A stretch of 64,000 nucleotides of DNA. It comes from Glaesserella sp041817755. GTDB lineage: Bacteria > Pseudomonadota > Gammaproteobacteria > Enterobacterales > Pasteurellaceae. Location of the stretch: positions 1 to 64,000 of the forward strand of contig NZ_JBGYBX010000022.1 in assembly GCF_041817755.1 (NCBI RefSeq). The letters run 5' to 3'. Shown here piece after piece: positions 17,138 through 25,903 of the stretch. How positions within the stretch are numbered: the first letter of the stretch is position 1; the number at the start of each line of letters is the position of its first letter. The position numbers and the translations under genes are program-made. The notes below the pieces were generated by a model. The model was not told where the DNA came from. It was given only the letters and a program-made list of their open reading frames with translations, and did no database searches.

Positions 17138-17962
17138 CTACGTCGGTAAACGCTGGCATCTCGGGCAATAGAAACTGTTTCGTTGCCCGATGACTTTAGC
17201 TTCAATCGGCGTACCGCAATCATTACACGCTTCGCCTTTTCGTCCGTACACTTGCAAAACCTGCGCAAAATAACCCGGTTTGCCGTCGGGCTGAATAAAG
17301 TCCTTTAACGTCGTTCCGCCTTGAATAATGGCATTGGTCAACACTGTTTTAATCACGGCGACCAAACGTTCACACTGTTTCGGCTTCAAATTCTGGGCAG
17401 CTAATTCAGGGTGGATGCCCGCCATAAATAAAGACTCGCAGGCATAAATATTACCAACACCGACAACTACCGCATTATTCATAATGAAATTTTTTACCGC
17501 GACGGTTTTATGGCGACTTTGTCGGTAAAGGTATTCCGCCGTAAATTCAGCCGAAAGCGGCTCCGGACCTAATTTGGCCAGCAACTCCGATTCATCCGCC
17601 CGATGAACCCATAACCACGCGCCGAATTTACGCGGATCGTTATAACGCAAAATCACACCGTTGTCGGTAATCAGATCGACATGATCATGTTTACCGATCG
17701 CTTTATCATCGTTGACCGATAAAATTCCCAACGACCCCGACATGCCGAGGTGAATCAAAATATCGCCGTTGTCCGTGCGAATAATCAAATACTTCGCCCG
17801 ACGATAAATCTCAATGATATTCGCACCTTGCATTGCGGATAATTCATCACTGACCTTCCAGCGCAATTTAGGCTGGCGGATAATGATCTTTTTTATCCGC
17901 TGTCCGACAAGATAAGGTGATATTCCTCGGACACTCGTTTCAACTTCCGGTAATTCCGGCAT
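17138..17962 (-). CDS. mutM: formamidopyrimidine-DNA glycosylase
   Basis: Base-excision repair enzyme that removes 8-oxoguanine and formamidopyrimidines and cuts the abasic site. After Met1 the mature N-terminus is PELPEVET, which carries the catalytic Pro and Glu, so the start is set at this Met rather than eleven codons upstream. The helix-two-turn-helix region (NIYACESLFMAGIHP) and the C-terminal zinc finger (CNDCGTPI ... YCPRCQR) are complete. The length of 274 aa is normal. Confidence 0.96.
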   Translation of the reverse strand: MPELPEVETSVRGISPYLVGQRIKKIIIRQPKLRWKVSDELSAMQGANIIEIYRRAKYLIIRTDNGDILIHLGMSGSLGILSVNDDKAIGKHDHVDLITDNGVILRYNDPRKFGAWLWVHRADESELLAKLGPEPLSAEFTAEYLYRQSRHKTVAVKNFIMNNAVVVGVGNIYACESLFMAGIHPELAAQNLKPKQCERLVAVIKTVLTNAIIQGGTTLKDFIQPDGKPGYFAQVLQVYGRKGEACNDCGTPIEAKVIGQRNSFYCPRCQRLPT

Positions 17963-18033
17963 ATATCCTCCGTCACAAGCGGTCGGTTTTGACATGCTTT
18001 TTGCAAATCAAACGAACAACATCACCGCTTGTA

Positions 18034-19323
18034 TTATTCACTTTGTTTTATCTTCGCCCAAACGTAACCGACGATCCCTCCGATAACGGCAAACGGTACC
18101 CACTCCATTGAATAGGATTTCAACGGTAGCTGCACCGTCCATTCCGCTCCACCGATCGAAAAGGCAGCAATCAGACCGACCGATACGATTGCCGCGCCTT
18201 GTGCGGCTTTCGGTAACGGCAACAGCAGATTTACCGACAAGGCAAGCAGTGCCGTCATCGCCACCGGATACAACACCAACAATACCGGTATGGCTTTACC
18301 AATCACGGCATTCAATCCTTGATTTGCCAAACCAAAGCCGATTAACGTGAAAACCACCGCATAGGTCTTATAGGCAATCCGTGGCAATATGCTATGAAAA
18401 TACGCCGATGTGGCGACAATCAACCCGATTGCCGTCGTTAAACAAGCCAACGTCACGATCAGCCCCAATACGCTTCGCCCCAATTCACCGAACGCCTGCA
18501 TTGCCGTTTCGTTCAAAATGTAAGTACCGAGGTTTTGCCCTTTCGCCACAACCGCATTAGCCGTTTCAACCGTCAACGGTATTTTGTAACCAATCCAACC
18601 GATGGCGATATAAATGACGGCTAAGGCAAATGCGGCAACCAACGCGGCATAAGCCGTCTGCTTGACTAAATCGTTTCCGTCGTGCCGGCTTTTGGCTTTA
18701 ATCCCGTTAATCACCAATACGGAAAAAGCGAACGCCGCCAAGGCATCCATCGTTTGATATCCGTCTAAAAAACCGGTAAAGAAAGGTGTATGAAATGCAT
18801 TGGTTTCACGGATTTCCGTTTCGGAGAACAGCATCACGGCTCTGATGACCAAGACAATAATGGCAATTAACAATGCCGGCGTTAAAATTGCGCCGATCCG
18901 ATCGATCATTTTGTTCGGATTTAAACTGAGCCACAGCGCCAAACCAAAATAACAAGCGGTAAAAATCAAAAGAGACGTCGCGTCAGGCTTCTCTAAAAAC
19001 GGCACAATGACCATATCGTAAGCCGTCGCCCCCGTCCGCGGAATAGCAAAAAACGGACCAATGGTTAAATAAATCGCAGAAAGCAATATGAGTGAAATGA
19101 GCGGGCTAATATTCTCCAAGGCTTTTTTATACCCACCGTCATAGCAAGCCGCAACGATTGTTGCGACCAACGGTAAGCCGACACCGGTTAAGATAAAGCC
19201 GGATATGGCAAACCAAAAATGTTCACCGCTTTCAAATCCCAGCTTAGGCGGAAAGATCAAGTTCCCCGCACCAAAAAAGACGGCAAACAACATGAAGCCG
19301 ACAATCAGCGTATTTTTGTTCAT
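18034..19323 (-). CDS. brnQ: branched-chain amino acid transporter, LIVCS family
   Basis: A 429-aa inner-membrane protein with about twelve helices. The start, FMLFAVFFGAGNLIFPPKLG, and the FLDGYQTMDALAAFAFSVLVI segment are hallmarks of the BrnQ family, which imports Leu, Ile and Val with Na+ or H+. It lies on the same strand as mutM and ends about 70 bases before the mutM start, with uptake sequences in the gap. Confidence 0.93.
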   Translation of the reverse strand: MNKNTLIVGFMLFAVFFGAGNLIFPPKLGFESGEHFWFAISGFILTGVGLPLVATIVAACYDGGYKKALENISPLISLILLSAIYLTIGPFFAIPRTGATAYDMVIVPFLEKPDATSLLIFTACYFGLALWLSLNPNKMIDRIGAILTPALLIAIIVLVIRAVMLFSETEIRETNAFHTPFFTGFLDGYQTMDALAAFAFSVLVINGIKAKSRHDGNDLVKQTAYAALVAAFALAVIYIAIGWIGYKIPLTVETANAVVAKGQNLGTYILNETAMQAFGELGRSVLGLIVTLACLTTAIGLIVATSAYFHSILPRIAYKTYAVVFTLIGFGLANQGLNAVIGKAIPVLLVLYPVAMTALLALSVNLLLPLPKAAQGAAIVSVGLIAAFSIGGAEWTVQLPLKSYSMEWVPFAVIGGIVGYVWAKIKQSE

Positions 19324-19450
19324 ACAATACCTACAACAATCACTTTAAATAAAGTGCACTATCCAAATAAAAAAGAAAACGGGAAACCCCAAAAAGAAAA
19401 CCGAATTCTACCTTTGCAAAATTCGGTTTAAAACAGACCGCTTGTTGCGG

Positions 19451-20176
19451 TTAATTCATGTATAAACCACCGTTGACATGGATGGTTTCACCGTTGATGT
19501 AAGCGGCATCATCGGATGCTAAAAACGCAACGGCTTTGGCAATATCCTGTGCAGAACCAAGTTTGCCCGCCGGAATTTGGCTTAAGATCGCATTTTTTTG
19601 CTCTTCAGTAAGTTCATCGGTCATATCCGTAGCAATAAAGCCAGGAGCCACCACGTTTACGGTTACACCGCGTGAAGCGACTTCTTTCGCCAACGATTTA
19701 GAAAAACCGACAAGACCGGCTTTTGACGCACAGTAGTTGGTTTGTCCCGGATTACCTGATGAACCAACCACAGAGCCGATAGAGATAATACGGCCGCCTT
19801 TTTTCATCATCGGACGTAATACAGCTTTAGATAAACGGTAAATTGAGGTTAAGTTGGTTTGAATAATATCGAACCAGTCATCTTCTTTCATACGCATTAA
19901 TAAACCGTCACGGGTAATCCCTGCGTTATTGACGAGAATATCAATGTCGCCGAATTGTTCTTTGATTTGAGCAAGCACTTGCTCGATAGATTCAGCATCC
20001 GCTACGTTTAAGACTAAACCTTTGCCTTTGTCACCTAAGTAAGCTGAGATTGACTCCGCCCCTTTTTCTGACGTTGCCGTGCCGATAACGAATGCACCTT
20101 TAGAAACTAATTCTTCAGCGATTGCACGCCCAATTCCACGGGTTGCCCCCGTGACTAATGCGATTTTATTTTGCAT
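19451..20176 (-). CDS. fabG: 3-oxoacyl-[acyl-carrier-protein] reductase
   Basis: A short-chain dehydrogenase of 241 aa that reduces beta-ketoacyl-ACP with NADPH in fatty-acid elongation. The nucleotide motif is TGATRGIGRA, NNAG lies at LVNNAGITRD, the catalytic Ser is in GSVVGSSG and Tyr-Lys in YCASKAG. fabD lies upstream on the same strand, separated by a palindrome-rich 180-base gap. In this genome fabH-plsX is 11 kb away, so the usual fabHDG string is split. Confidence 0.95.
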   Translation of the reverse strand: MQNKIALVTGATRGIGRAIAEELVSKGAFVIGTATSEKGAESISAYLGDKGKGLVLNVADAESIEQVLAQIKEQFGDIDILVNNAGITRDGLLMRMKEDDWFDIIQTNLTSIYRLSKAVLRPMMKKGGRIISIGSVVGSSGNPGQTNYCASKAGLVGFSKSLAKEVASRGVTVNVVAPGFIATDMTDELTEEQKNAILSQIPAGKLGSAQDIAKAVAFLASDDAAYINGETIHVNGGLYMN

Positions 20177-20200
20177 ATATTAATCCTATTTTATGTGTAA

Positions 20201-20344
20201 TCCCTCCCTGTTTACGCGGGAGGGTTAGGGAGGGGGATTGCAACGAAGTTGCAAGATATTCAATAAATCTTACCACTTGTGTTTGCTCTAGCGAGCAAAT
20301 CCCCCCTTCTGCCTTCGGCACCTTCCCCCGCAAGCGGGGGAAGG
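20201..20344. repeat. composite palindromic element between fabD and fabG
   Basis: The gap holds at least four inverted repeats in a row: CCCTCCC/GGGAGGG (about 20202-20224), TTGCAAC-GAA-GTTGCAA (20238-20254), TTTGCTC/GAGCAAA (20282-20299), and a perfect 11-bp CCTTCCCCCGC/GCGGGGGAAGG (20321-20344). This looks like a REP/BIME-type repeat. It probably shapes fabD-fabG mRNA ends but does not abolish cotranscription. Confidence 0.65.
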
Positions 20345-20356
20345 GAATATTTCATA

Positions 20357-21292
20357 TTAAAACACCACCGCTTCAAACGATGCCACATCATTTACCGCTT
20401 TTGCCGATAATTCTTTAACAATACGGCCTGCCAAGCCGGTCAGTACTTTATTTGGACCGATTTCATATAAATTTATTACACCGTCTTGAGCCATTTTTTC
20501 GACCGTTTCCGTCCAACGCACCGGGCTATAAAGCTGGCGAACCAACGCATCACGGATTTTGTCCGCATCGGTTTCAACGGCAACGTCCACATTGTTAATT
20601 ACTGGAACAAGCGGTACGTTTAACGAGATATTTTGCAATGCTGCCGCTAATTTTTCTGCCGCAGGTTTCATTAATGCACAGTGTGAAGGCACGCTCACCG
20701 CTAATGGTAACGCACGTTTTGCCCCTGCTTCTTTACATAATTCGCCTGCACGCTCTGCCGCTGCTTTCGTGCCGGCAATCACCACTTGACCCGGTGAGTT
20801 GAAGTTGACTGCGGAAACTACTTCGCCGATTTCACTTGCCGCTTGTTCGCACGCTTTGATGATCGCTTCGTTATCTAAACCGATAATCGCAAACATCGCC
20901 CCTGTACCTGCCGGCACAGCACTTTGCATCGCTTGACCACGCAGCTCGACCAACTTGATCGCATCTTGGAAATCCAATACACCGGCACAAACCAATGCAG
21001 AATATTCGCCCAAACTGTGTCCTGCCATTACCGCAGGTTTTTGCTCAGGGAATTTCTCTTGCCAAATACGGTATAACGCAACAGAAGCCGCCAATAACGC
21101 AGGTTGAGTACGTTCAGTTTTACCCAAATCTTCCGCAGTGCCGTTTTGGACTAAATCCCATAAATCATAACCAAGCACATCACTGGCTTGTTTGAACGTT
21201 TGTTCTACCACAGGGTAAACAGGTGCAAGATCGGCAAGCATACCAACCGCTTGAGAACCTTGTCCCGGGAATACCATTGCAAATTTAGACAT
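20357..21292 (-). CDS. fabD: malonyl-CoA:ACP transacylase
   Basis: A 311-aa enzyme that transfers malonyl from CoA to acyl carrier protein, the donor step of fatty-acid synthesis. It begins AMVFPGQGSQAVGM, has the nucleophile Ser93 in GHSLGEYSA, Arg in ELRGQAMQ and His in VPSHCALM. The start codon overlaps the last eight bases of the upstream MATE-transporter gene, so translation is probably coupled to it, which is unusual for a core gene. Confidence 0.96.
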   Translation of the reverse strand: MSKFAMVFPGQGSQAVGMLADLAPVYPVVEQTFKQASDVLGYDLWDLVQNGTAEDLGKTERTQPALLAASVALYRIWQEKFPEQKPAVMAGHSLGEYSALVCAGVLDFQDAIKLVELRGQAMQSAVPAGTGAMFAIIGLDNEAIIKACEQAASEIGEVVSAVNFNSPGQVVIAGTKAAAERAGELCKEAGAKRALPLAVSVPSHCALMKPAAEKLAAALQNISLNVPLVPVINNVDVAVETDADKIRDALVRQLYSPVRWTETVEKMAQDGVINLYEIGPNKVLTGLAGRIVKELSAKAVNDVASFEAVVF

Positions 21293-22631
21293 TGTTTGTT
21301 CCTCTTTTTAAACTATTTGAACTATAAAAAATCTCTACTATATTAATATTATTATTTTTTAATGCTTTAAGATATAAAATTATCGTTGGAATCATATCAA
21401 CAATCATCCCGCCACCAAAAACATAAGCAATATTATCCAAATTCATTGTAATAACATTTGACTTATAAAGAATAAATACAACCCCATAATATCCAATATT
21501 AACAATAATGGATTGCCATAATAGATATTTAGTTAAACCTAAACCAGTCAATGTTGCATCAAACACTCCGTTATTAAGCATAAAAACAAAATAAAATATA
21601 GTTTGAATGGTCATTAAATGAATAATGGTATCATTTTCAATCTTTAGTATGCTAGATAGAAACATTTCCCATAAGGGCATGGAAAGTAGCCACAAAATGA
21701 CAAATAATATTGTCATTAACAAATAGGAAAATGATTTAAGCCTTATGTTATCTATATTACTAGCAACATCTCTTTTTACTACTTCGGCTAAAGCCATTGA
21801 GGGAGCAAGTAAAATTCCCCAAATTATACTATTTGCTATCCAAAAAGATCCCTGCTCACCAATTTGATTCATCATGCTCAGAATCATGACAAAAAATACT
21901 GTATTTCTTACTAAGGATTCCAAACCTGAAAAAGCCCCAGTTTTAAACCAATGTTTGATCCATTCAACATCAAAGATAATATGATTGGATTTAAAATAGC
22001 AAATCAAATTTGTTCTAAATAGTATGTAAATAGTTAAAATCACATTAATAATAATATTAGAAATTGCAATACCATTAACACCTAAATTTAAAGAAAGACT
22101 ATTTGATGATATAATAAAGGTATCACTTAGCATTAATAGTAATGATTTCATAAGAGAAAACACCACCATTCCTTTAATCTTATTCAGAGTTGCCAAATAT
22201 ACAATCAAATACTCTACTGAAATTGAAAATAAAATAGCAATAGATTCCAACTTGATATAAGTTTCAGCTTGAGGAATCAATTCAGATTTTAAACCAACCC
22301 ATTCAAGCAAAGTATATGAACTTAAAAAAATGAAAATAGAAAATATGACATGTACTAAAAAAACAACAATAAGACCATTTATAACACTATTAGATAAATC
22401 TTTGTCACTTTTTCTATAAGAAATAAATAACATATAAAATAATGGTACTAATAATGCCTCTTTAATAATTTCATAAAGGATATTCAACCACTGAATCTGG
22501 CTCGCAATATTGAATCCCCATTCATTTGGCATCTCTCCGATAAAATGTAATCGGATAATATTTTGAACAGATGGAATTATCATTAATAAAAGAAATGCAA
22601 ACCAAAGTCTTATATCAAAAATTCTGTTCAT
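21285..22631 (-). CDS. MATE-family export protein
   Basis: A 448-aa polytopic membrane protein with about twelve hydrophobic helices. The layout and residues such as LGVNGIAISN and the loop HWFKTGAFSGLESLVRN fit the MATE Na+- or H+-driven drug/metabolite exporters. The start is placed at MNRIFDIR, since the longer frame runs into the upstream acetyltransferase. The gene is markedly A+T-rich compared with fabD, so it is likely acquired. It ends inside the first codons of fabD. The substrate is unknown. Confidence 0.75.
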   Translation of the reverse strand: MNRIFDIRLWFAFLLLMIIPSVQNIIRLHFIGEMPNEWGFNIASQIQWLNILYEIIKEALLVPLFYMLFISYRKSDKDLSNSVINGLIVVFLVHVIFSIFIFLSSYTLLEWVGLKSELIPQAETYIKLESIAILFSISVEYLIVYLATLNKIKGMVVFSLMKSLLLMLSDTFIISSNSLSLNLGVNGIAISNIIINVILTIYILFRTNLICYFKSNHIIFDVEWIKHWFKTGAFSGLESLVRNTVFFVMILSMMNQIGEQGSFWIANSIIWGILLAPSMALAEVVKRDVASNIDNIRLKSFSYLLMTILFVILWLLSMPLWEMFLSSILKIENDTIIHLMTIQTIFYFVFMLNNGVFDATLTGLGLTKYLLWQSIIVNIGYYGVVFILYKSNVITMNLDNIAYVFGGGMIVDMIPTIILYLKALKNNNINIVEIFYSSNSLKRGTNNV

Positions 22632-22641
22632 TATTATTTCC

Positions 22642-23256
22642 TTAGTTTTTAACCATTCTTGAATACTGCCCAATCACATGCCAACCAAGCGTTTCGTAAA
22701 GCGGTTTGCCTTGATCGCTGGCACACAGAAGCCCGACCGTCACACCGTTTTCTACCGCATAGTTGGTCAGTAATTTCATGACTTGGGTAGCGAGCCCTTG
22801 GCGGCGATAATTTTCATGGGTTTCAATTAAATCAACCACCGCATAGTCATTTTGATAGGCAACCTGCCCTCTGCTTGCTAATGTTTGTTGATGATAAATT
22901 TTTACCACGAAACGGTTTTCAGATTTTTCCGCTTGAATTGCAAATTTTTCCGCCAAACTGACCGCTTGTATCTGAAGGTGTTCGTTTATCATCATAAAGT
23001 TAAATAAACGATGAACCCAACCTTTAGGTACAGTAAACCCTTCTTTTAAACCACTGACACAGAAATAATCTTTATCTGATAAATAAGCTTGTGCTTCCAC
23101 CATACTTTCGGGGCTATACAACAGCAGCTCTTGCTCACGCTTACCGTCATTAACCTCTTCAAACAAATAGCCGTTTTTAATCACTTTTGCAGGCGGAATT
23201 TGACGAGAGATTGCCCAAATCGGAACCCAGGTATCCCAAAATGTTTTTGAATCCAC
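22642..23256 (-). CDS. GNAT-family N-acetyltransferase
   Basis: A 204-aa protein whose C-terminal half has the acetyl-CoA motif ENYRRQGLATQVM and the following GVTVGLLCASDQGKPLYETLGW block of GCN5-related acetyltransferases. The N-terminal hundred residues are not recognised and may bind the substrate. It is followed after ten bases by the MATE gene on the same strand, so the two may be cotranscribed. The acceptor is unknown. Confidence 0.8.
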   Translation of the reverse strand: MDSKTFWDTWVPIWAISRQIPPAKVIKNGYLFEEVNDGKREQELLLYSPESMVEAQAYLSDKDYFCVSGLKEGFTVPKGWVHRLFNFMMINEHLQIQAVSLAEKFAIQAEKSENRFVVKIYHQQTLASRGQVAYQNDYAVVDLIETHENYRRQGLATQVMKLLTNYAVENGVTVGLLCASDQGKPLYETLGWHVIGQYSRMVKN

Positions 23257-23303
23257 ATTTTCCCCTTTTGCAAAATATTGATGAAATCTGACCGCTTGTT
23301 TAT

Positions 23304-23927
23304 TTAGCTCGCAATCACTTTGATGCCCAATCCCGCCATTACCGCACCTAATACACGATCAATCCAATGCCCGGCTTTTTGAAACTGGCGGTTGACGGAC
23401 GGAATAGAAAGTAAAAATGCGACCGTGGCAAACCAGGCAAACAATAAAAACATCATCCAAACGCCGTAAATGCTTAATTGCCACAACGGCATATCAGGCG
23501 AAAGTACCACGGTGAACACCGACACCAAGTAAACCGGTGCTTTCGGATTTAACACGTTACATAAAAAGCCTTTCCATAGGGTTTTCCAAAGACTTTCAGG
23601 GGCAACGGTTTCCTGCTTAATTTCGATAACTTCGTGCTTTGCTTTCGCTTTTAAGCCTTGGTAGCCGAGATAAATCAAGTAAGCCCCTCCGATAATTTTA
23701 ATCGCAGTGAGTAGCCAAGCTGCATCCGCAATCACCGCAGCCAATCCCAACACGGAATAAAGCAAATGCACCCCGAAACCCAACCCGACGCCCAAGGCAC
23801 AAGTTAAACCGGCAATACGCCCACGGCTTAATGTTTGTTGGGATACAAAAATAAAATCCGGACCGGGAGAAATTGCGGCTAACAGATGAATTCCTGTGAT
23901 GACAAAAAAGCCTTGCCAAAAATCCAA
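23304..23927 (-). CDS. LysE/RhtB-family amino-acid exporter
   Basis: A 207-aa inner-membrane protein with six helices. The N-terminal LAAISPGPDFIFVSQQTLSRG is the hallmark of the LysE/RhtB superfamily, and NPKAPVYLVSVFTVV matches the conserved fourth region. Members export lysine, threonine, homoserine or related amino acids; no specific substrate is indicated. It is on the same strand as the GNAT gene, 47 bases apart. Confidence 0.88.
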   Translation of the reverse strand: MDFWQGFFVITGIHLLAAISPGPDFIFVSQQTLSRGRIAGLTCALGVGLGFGVHLLYSVLGLAAVIADAAWLLTAIKIIGGAYLIYLGYQGLKAKAKHEVIEIKQETVAPESLWKTLWKGFLCNVLNPKAPVYLVSVFTVVLSPDMPLWQLSIYGVWMMFLLFAWFATVAFLLSIPSVNRQFQKAGHWIDRVLGAVMAGLGIKVIAS

Positions 23928-23981
23928 TGTTTCAATTCCTTGTTAAATTTGCAAAATATTGTCGGAAACAGACCGCTTGTA

Positions 23982-24011
23982 TCACTTTCCTTTTGAATCA
24001 AAAGAAAGTGA
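23982..24011 (-). terminator. hairpin downstream of queH
   Basis: TCACTTTC-C-TTTTGA pairs with TCAAAAGAAAGTGA with one bulge, directly after the queH stop on the minus strand. An uptake sequence follows. It may end the mrr-queH transcript. Confidence 0.5.
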
Positions 24012-24012
24012 C

Positions 24013-24759
24013 TTAATCCGGTGAATAATACAGTTTACCGATTTCAATACGTTGTCGCCCTGTTTCTAAACGCCATTTATTTGAATCACGCAACGAATAG
24101 ACACAGCCACAATATTCTTGTTGGTAGAAACGTTCACGTTTGCTGATTTCGATCATCCGTTGTGAACCGCCGTTTTTACGCCAATTGTAATCCCAATAAA
24201 CCACATCATCATAAGCAGCTGCCGCACGGTGTCCGCAACCGTTGATTTGGTTCATATCTTTCCAACGGGAAATACCTAAACAGCTGGTAAAAACAGGGTA
24301 GCCATTTTCGTGAGCATATTTTGCAGTTTTCTCAAAACGCATATCAAAGCACATTGTGCAACGAATACCACGCTCCGGCTCCCACTCCATTCCTTCCGCT
24401 TTCTTAAACCACTCTTTACGGTCGTTTTCATAATCGTCATCGACATCAATAAACGGAATACCGTGTTTTTCAGCAAAACGGATATTTTCCTCTTTGCGTA
24501 GCAGGTACTCTTTTAATGGGTGAATGTTTGGGTTGTAGAAGTAGATCGCAAATTCGATCCCTGAAGCGTGAATAGCTTCCATCACTTCACCTGAACAAGG
24601 GGCACAGCAAGAGTGTAGTAAAAGTTTGTTGTGTCCGTTCGGCAGTTCAAGTTTCTCACGCACAAAAGGGGCGTTCGGATCTTTGCCTTTGCGGGTTAAT
24701 TTGCGTTTTTGTTGTAACGCTTCTTTGTGGGCTTGGGGTTGATTGGTTTGTTCTGTCAT
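24013..24759 (-). CDS. queH: epoxyqueuosine reductase QueH
   Basis: Last step of queuosine synthesis: reduces epoxyqueuosine in tRNA to queuosine. The 248-aa protein belongs to the QueH (DUF208) type that replaces QueG. Key cysteines are HSCCAPCSGEV near residues 50-60, CTMCFDMR, and EYCGCVYS near the end; SCLGISRWKDMNQIN is the conserved centre. These bind the iron-sulfur cluster and iron pair. Its ATG overlaps the stop of the upstream Mrr-like gene by four bases (ATGA). Confidence 0.9.
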   Translation of the reverse strand: MTEQTNQPQAHKEALQQKRKLTRKGKDPNAPFVREKLELPNGHNKLLLHSCCAPCSGEVMEAIHASGIEFAIYFYNPNIHPLKEYLLRKEENIRFAEKHGIPFIDVDDDYENDRKEWFKKAEGMEWEPERGIRCTMCFDMRFEKTAKYAHENGYPVFTSCLGISRWKDMNQINGCGHRAAAAYDDVVYWDYNWRKNGGSQRMIEISKRERFYQQEYCGCVYSLRDSNKWRLETGRQRIEIGKLYYSPD

Positions 24760-25676
24760 CTATAAAAATCATCTAATTGGTAAGTTATTACTGGTGTAAC
24801 ATAAACTTGATATTTTGCGACTAATTCGACTAATTTATTACCATCAATTAACGTAATTGCTCGAGTTCCTTCTCTTGAAGCTAGCAATGCACCTTTAGAA
24901 AAGGATGTGGTAGTAATGAAAATTCCAAATTCAGCTCGGAATTTATCCATTGCTCCACGGAATTTATCTATTTCAGGAGAACTGATTTTCTGTTCCTGAC
25001 TCCAACGCTTAGCCTGAATAGCAACTCTCGTTGTTCTAAAATCATCTGCAGTTACATAGCCGAAGCCATCCAATCCACCATCATTTGAAACTGAAATACC
25101 GATATTTTCATCAATATCTACTCCCATTTTTCTTACTAAGGCACGACAAAACATCTCAAATTTTTTAGGTTCCATTTTGCAAAGGGCTATTTTTAATTTT
25201 TCTTTCCACGTATCAATGGAATCATCTTCAATTTCCATCTCTTCATCATTATCAACATCTAAAACGGAGTTTTTATGATGACTTTGTCTTTTTTCTTGGT
25301 TTCTTTTACTTCTGCGTTCCCACTCTAACTCTGCGATAGAACGAATATCTTTTTCAATGTGTAATTTTTTAATATCACACTCTTGCCCTTTATCCGTTAA
25401 GGATAGTTCTCCTCTTTTAGGACAAGTTAAAAATCCAGAAAACTCTAAATTAGCAATACTAAAGTTAAAAACAAAATCAAAAGGTTTCCATGGTTTCCCA
25501 TTTTTCTTAGAAATTCTAACTTCATCTATGGCATCTTCTATATCAAAATTAGAATTCCGTAATTCATCTTTTAATTCTTCCCTTGTTGCCTTACCACCTA
25601 GATTCTGTAGTAATTGAATAAGAATAGGCATTAAAAAGTCTTCTTGACCTTTCTTGTTAAGTGACTCATAACGCAT
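24756..25676 (-). CDS. mrr: Mrr-like restriction endonuclease (probable type IV)
   Basis: A 306-aa protein with the two-part Mrr layout. Residues about 10-100 are a winged-helix Mrr_N domain (LIQLLQNLGGKATREEL ... LSLTDKGQE). After a charged linker with an acidic run (VDNDEEMEIEDD) comes an Mrr_cat nuclease domain: KFEMFCRALVRKMG, then D203 in NDGGLDGFGYV and Q221-A-K223 in VAIQAKRW, the D-(E/Q)xK active site. Mrr proteins cut DNA with foreign methylation. The gene leads a two-gene operon with queH, whose start it overlaps. No partner methylase is near, as expected for type IV. An MRR of unknown specificity is the fair call. Confidence 0.85.
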   Translation of the reverse strand: MRYESLNKKGQEDFLMPILIQLLQNLGGKATREELKDELRNSNFDIEDAIDEVRISKKNGKPWKPFDFVFNFSIANLEFSGFLTCPKRGELSLTDKGQECDIKKLHIEKDIRSIAELEWERRSKRNQEKRQSHHKNSVLDVDNDEEMEIEDDSIDTWKEKLKIALCKMEPKKFEMFCRALVRKMGVDIDENIGISVSNDGGLDGFGYVTADDFRTTRVAIQAKRWSQEQKISSPEIDKFRGAMDKFRAEFGIFITTTSFSKGALLASREGTRAITLIDGNKLVELVAKYQVYVTPVITYQLDDFYR

Positions 25677-25744
25677 AAAAATACCTTAAATAATAAAGAA
25701 AAAATATCGACACAATTAGTTTCCCTTCTGAACCGCCTGAGCGT

Positions 25745-25822
25745 GTTTAAATTTGTAGGAACATTTTTCTCTGAGCCAACGAAGTTGGCGAATTTAAAAT
25801 GTTCCGTTAAGCAAATTTAAAC
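25745..25822. repeat. three-layer nested palindrome
   Basis: Three concentric perfect inverted repeats: GTTTAAATTTG/CAAATTTAAAC (25745-25755 and 25812-25822), GGAACATTTT/AAAATGTTCC (25758-25767 and 25796-25805), and GCCAAC-GAA-GTTGGC (25775-25789). No open frame is present. It has the form of a folded mobile repeat or structured RNA. Confidence 0.7.
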
Positions 25823-25863
25823 TAAGCGAAGATAAGCGGTGAAGTAGGGTTGCCTTTCTTTTG

Positions 25864-25897
25864 GTTACTTTTCTTTGGCGAAGCAAAGAAAAGTAAC
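25864..25897. terminator. 14-bp hairpin after ispB
   Basis: GTTACTTTTCTTTG pairs perfectly with CAAAGAAAAGTAAC around GCGAAG. It is six bases beyond the ispB stop on the minus strand, with an oligo-A/T context, and is a probable terminator. Confidence 0.65.
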
Positions 25898-25903
25898 ATT
25901 TAC

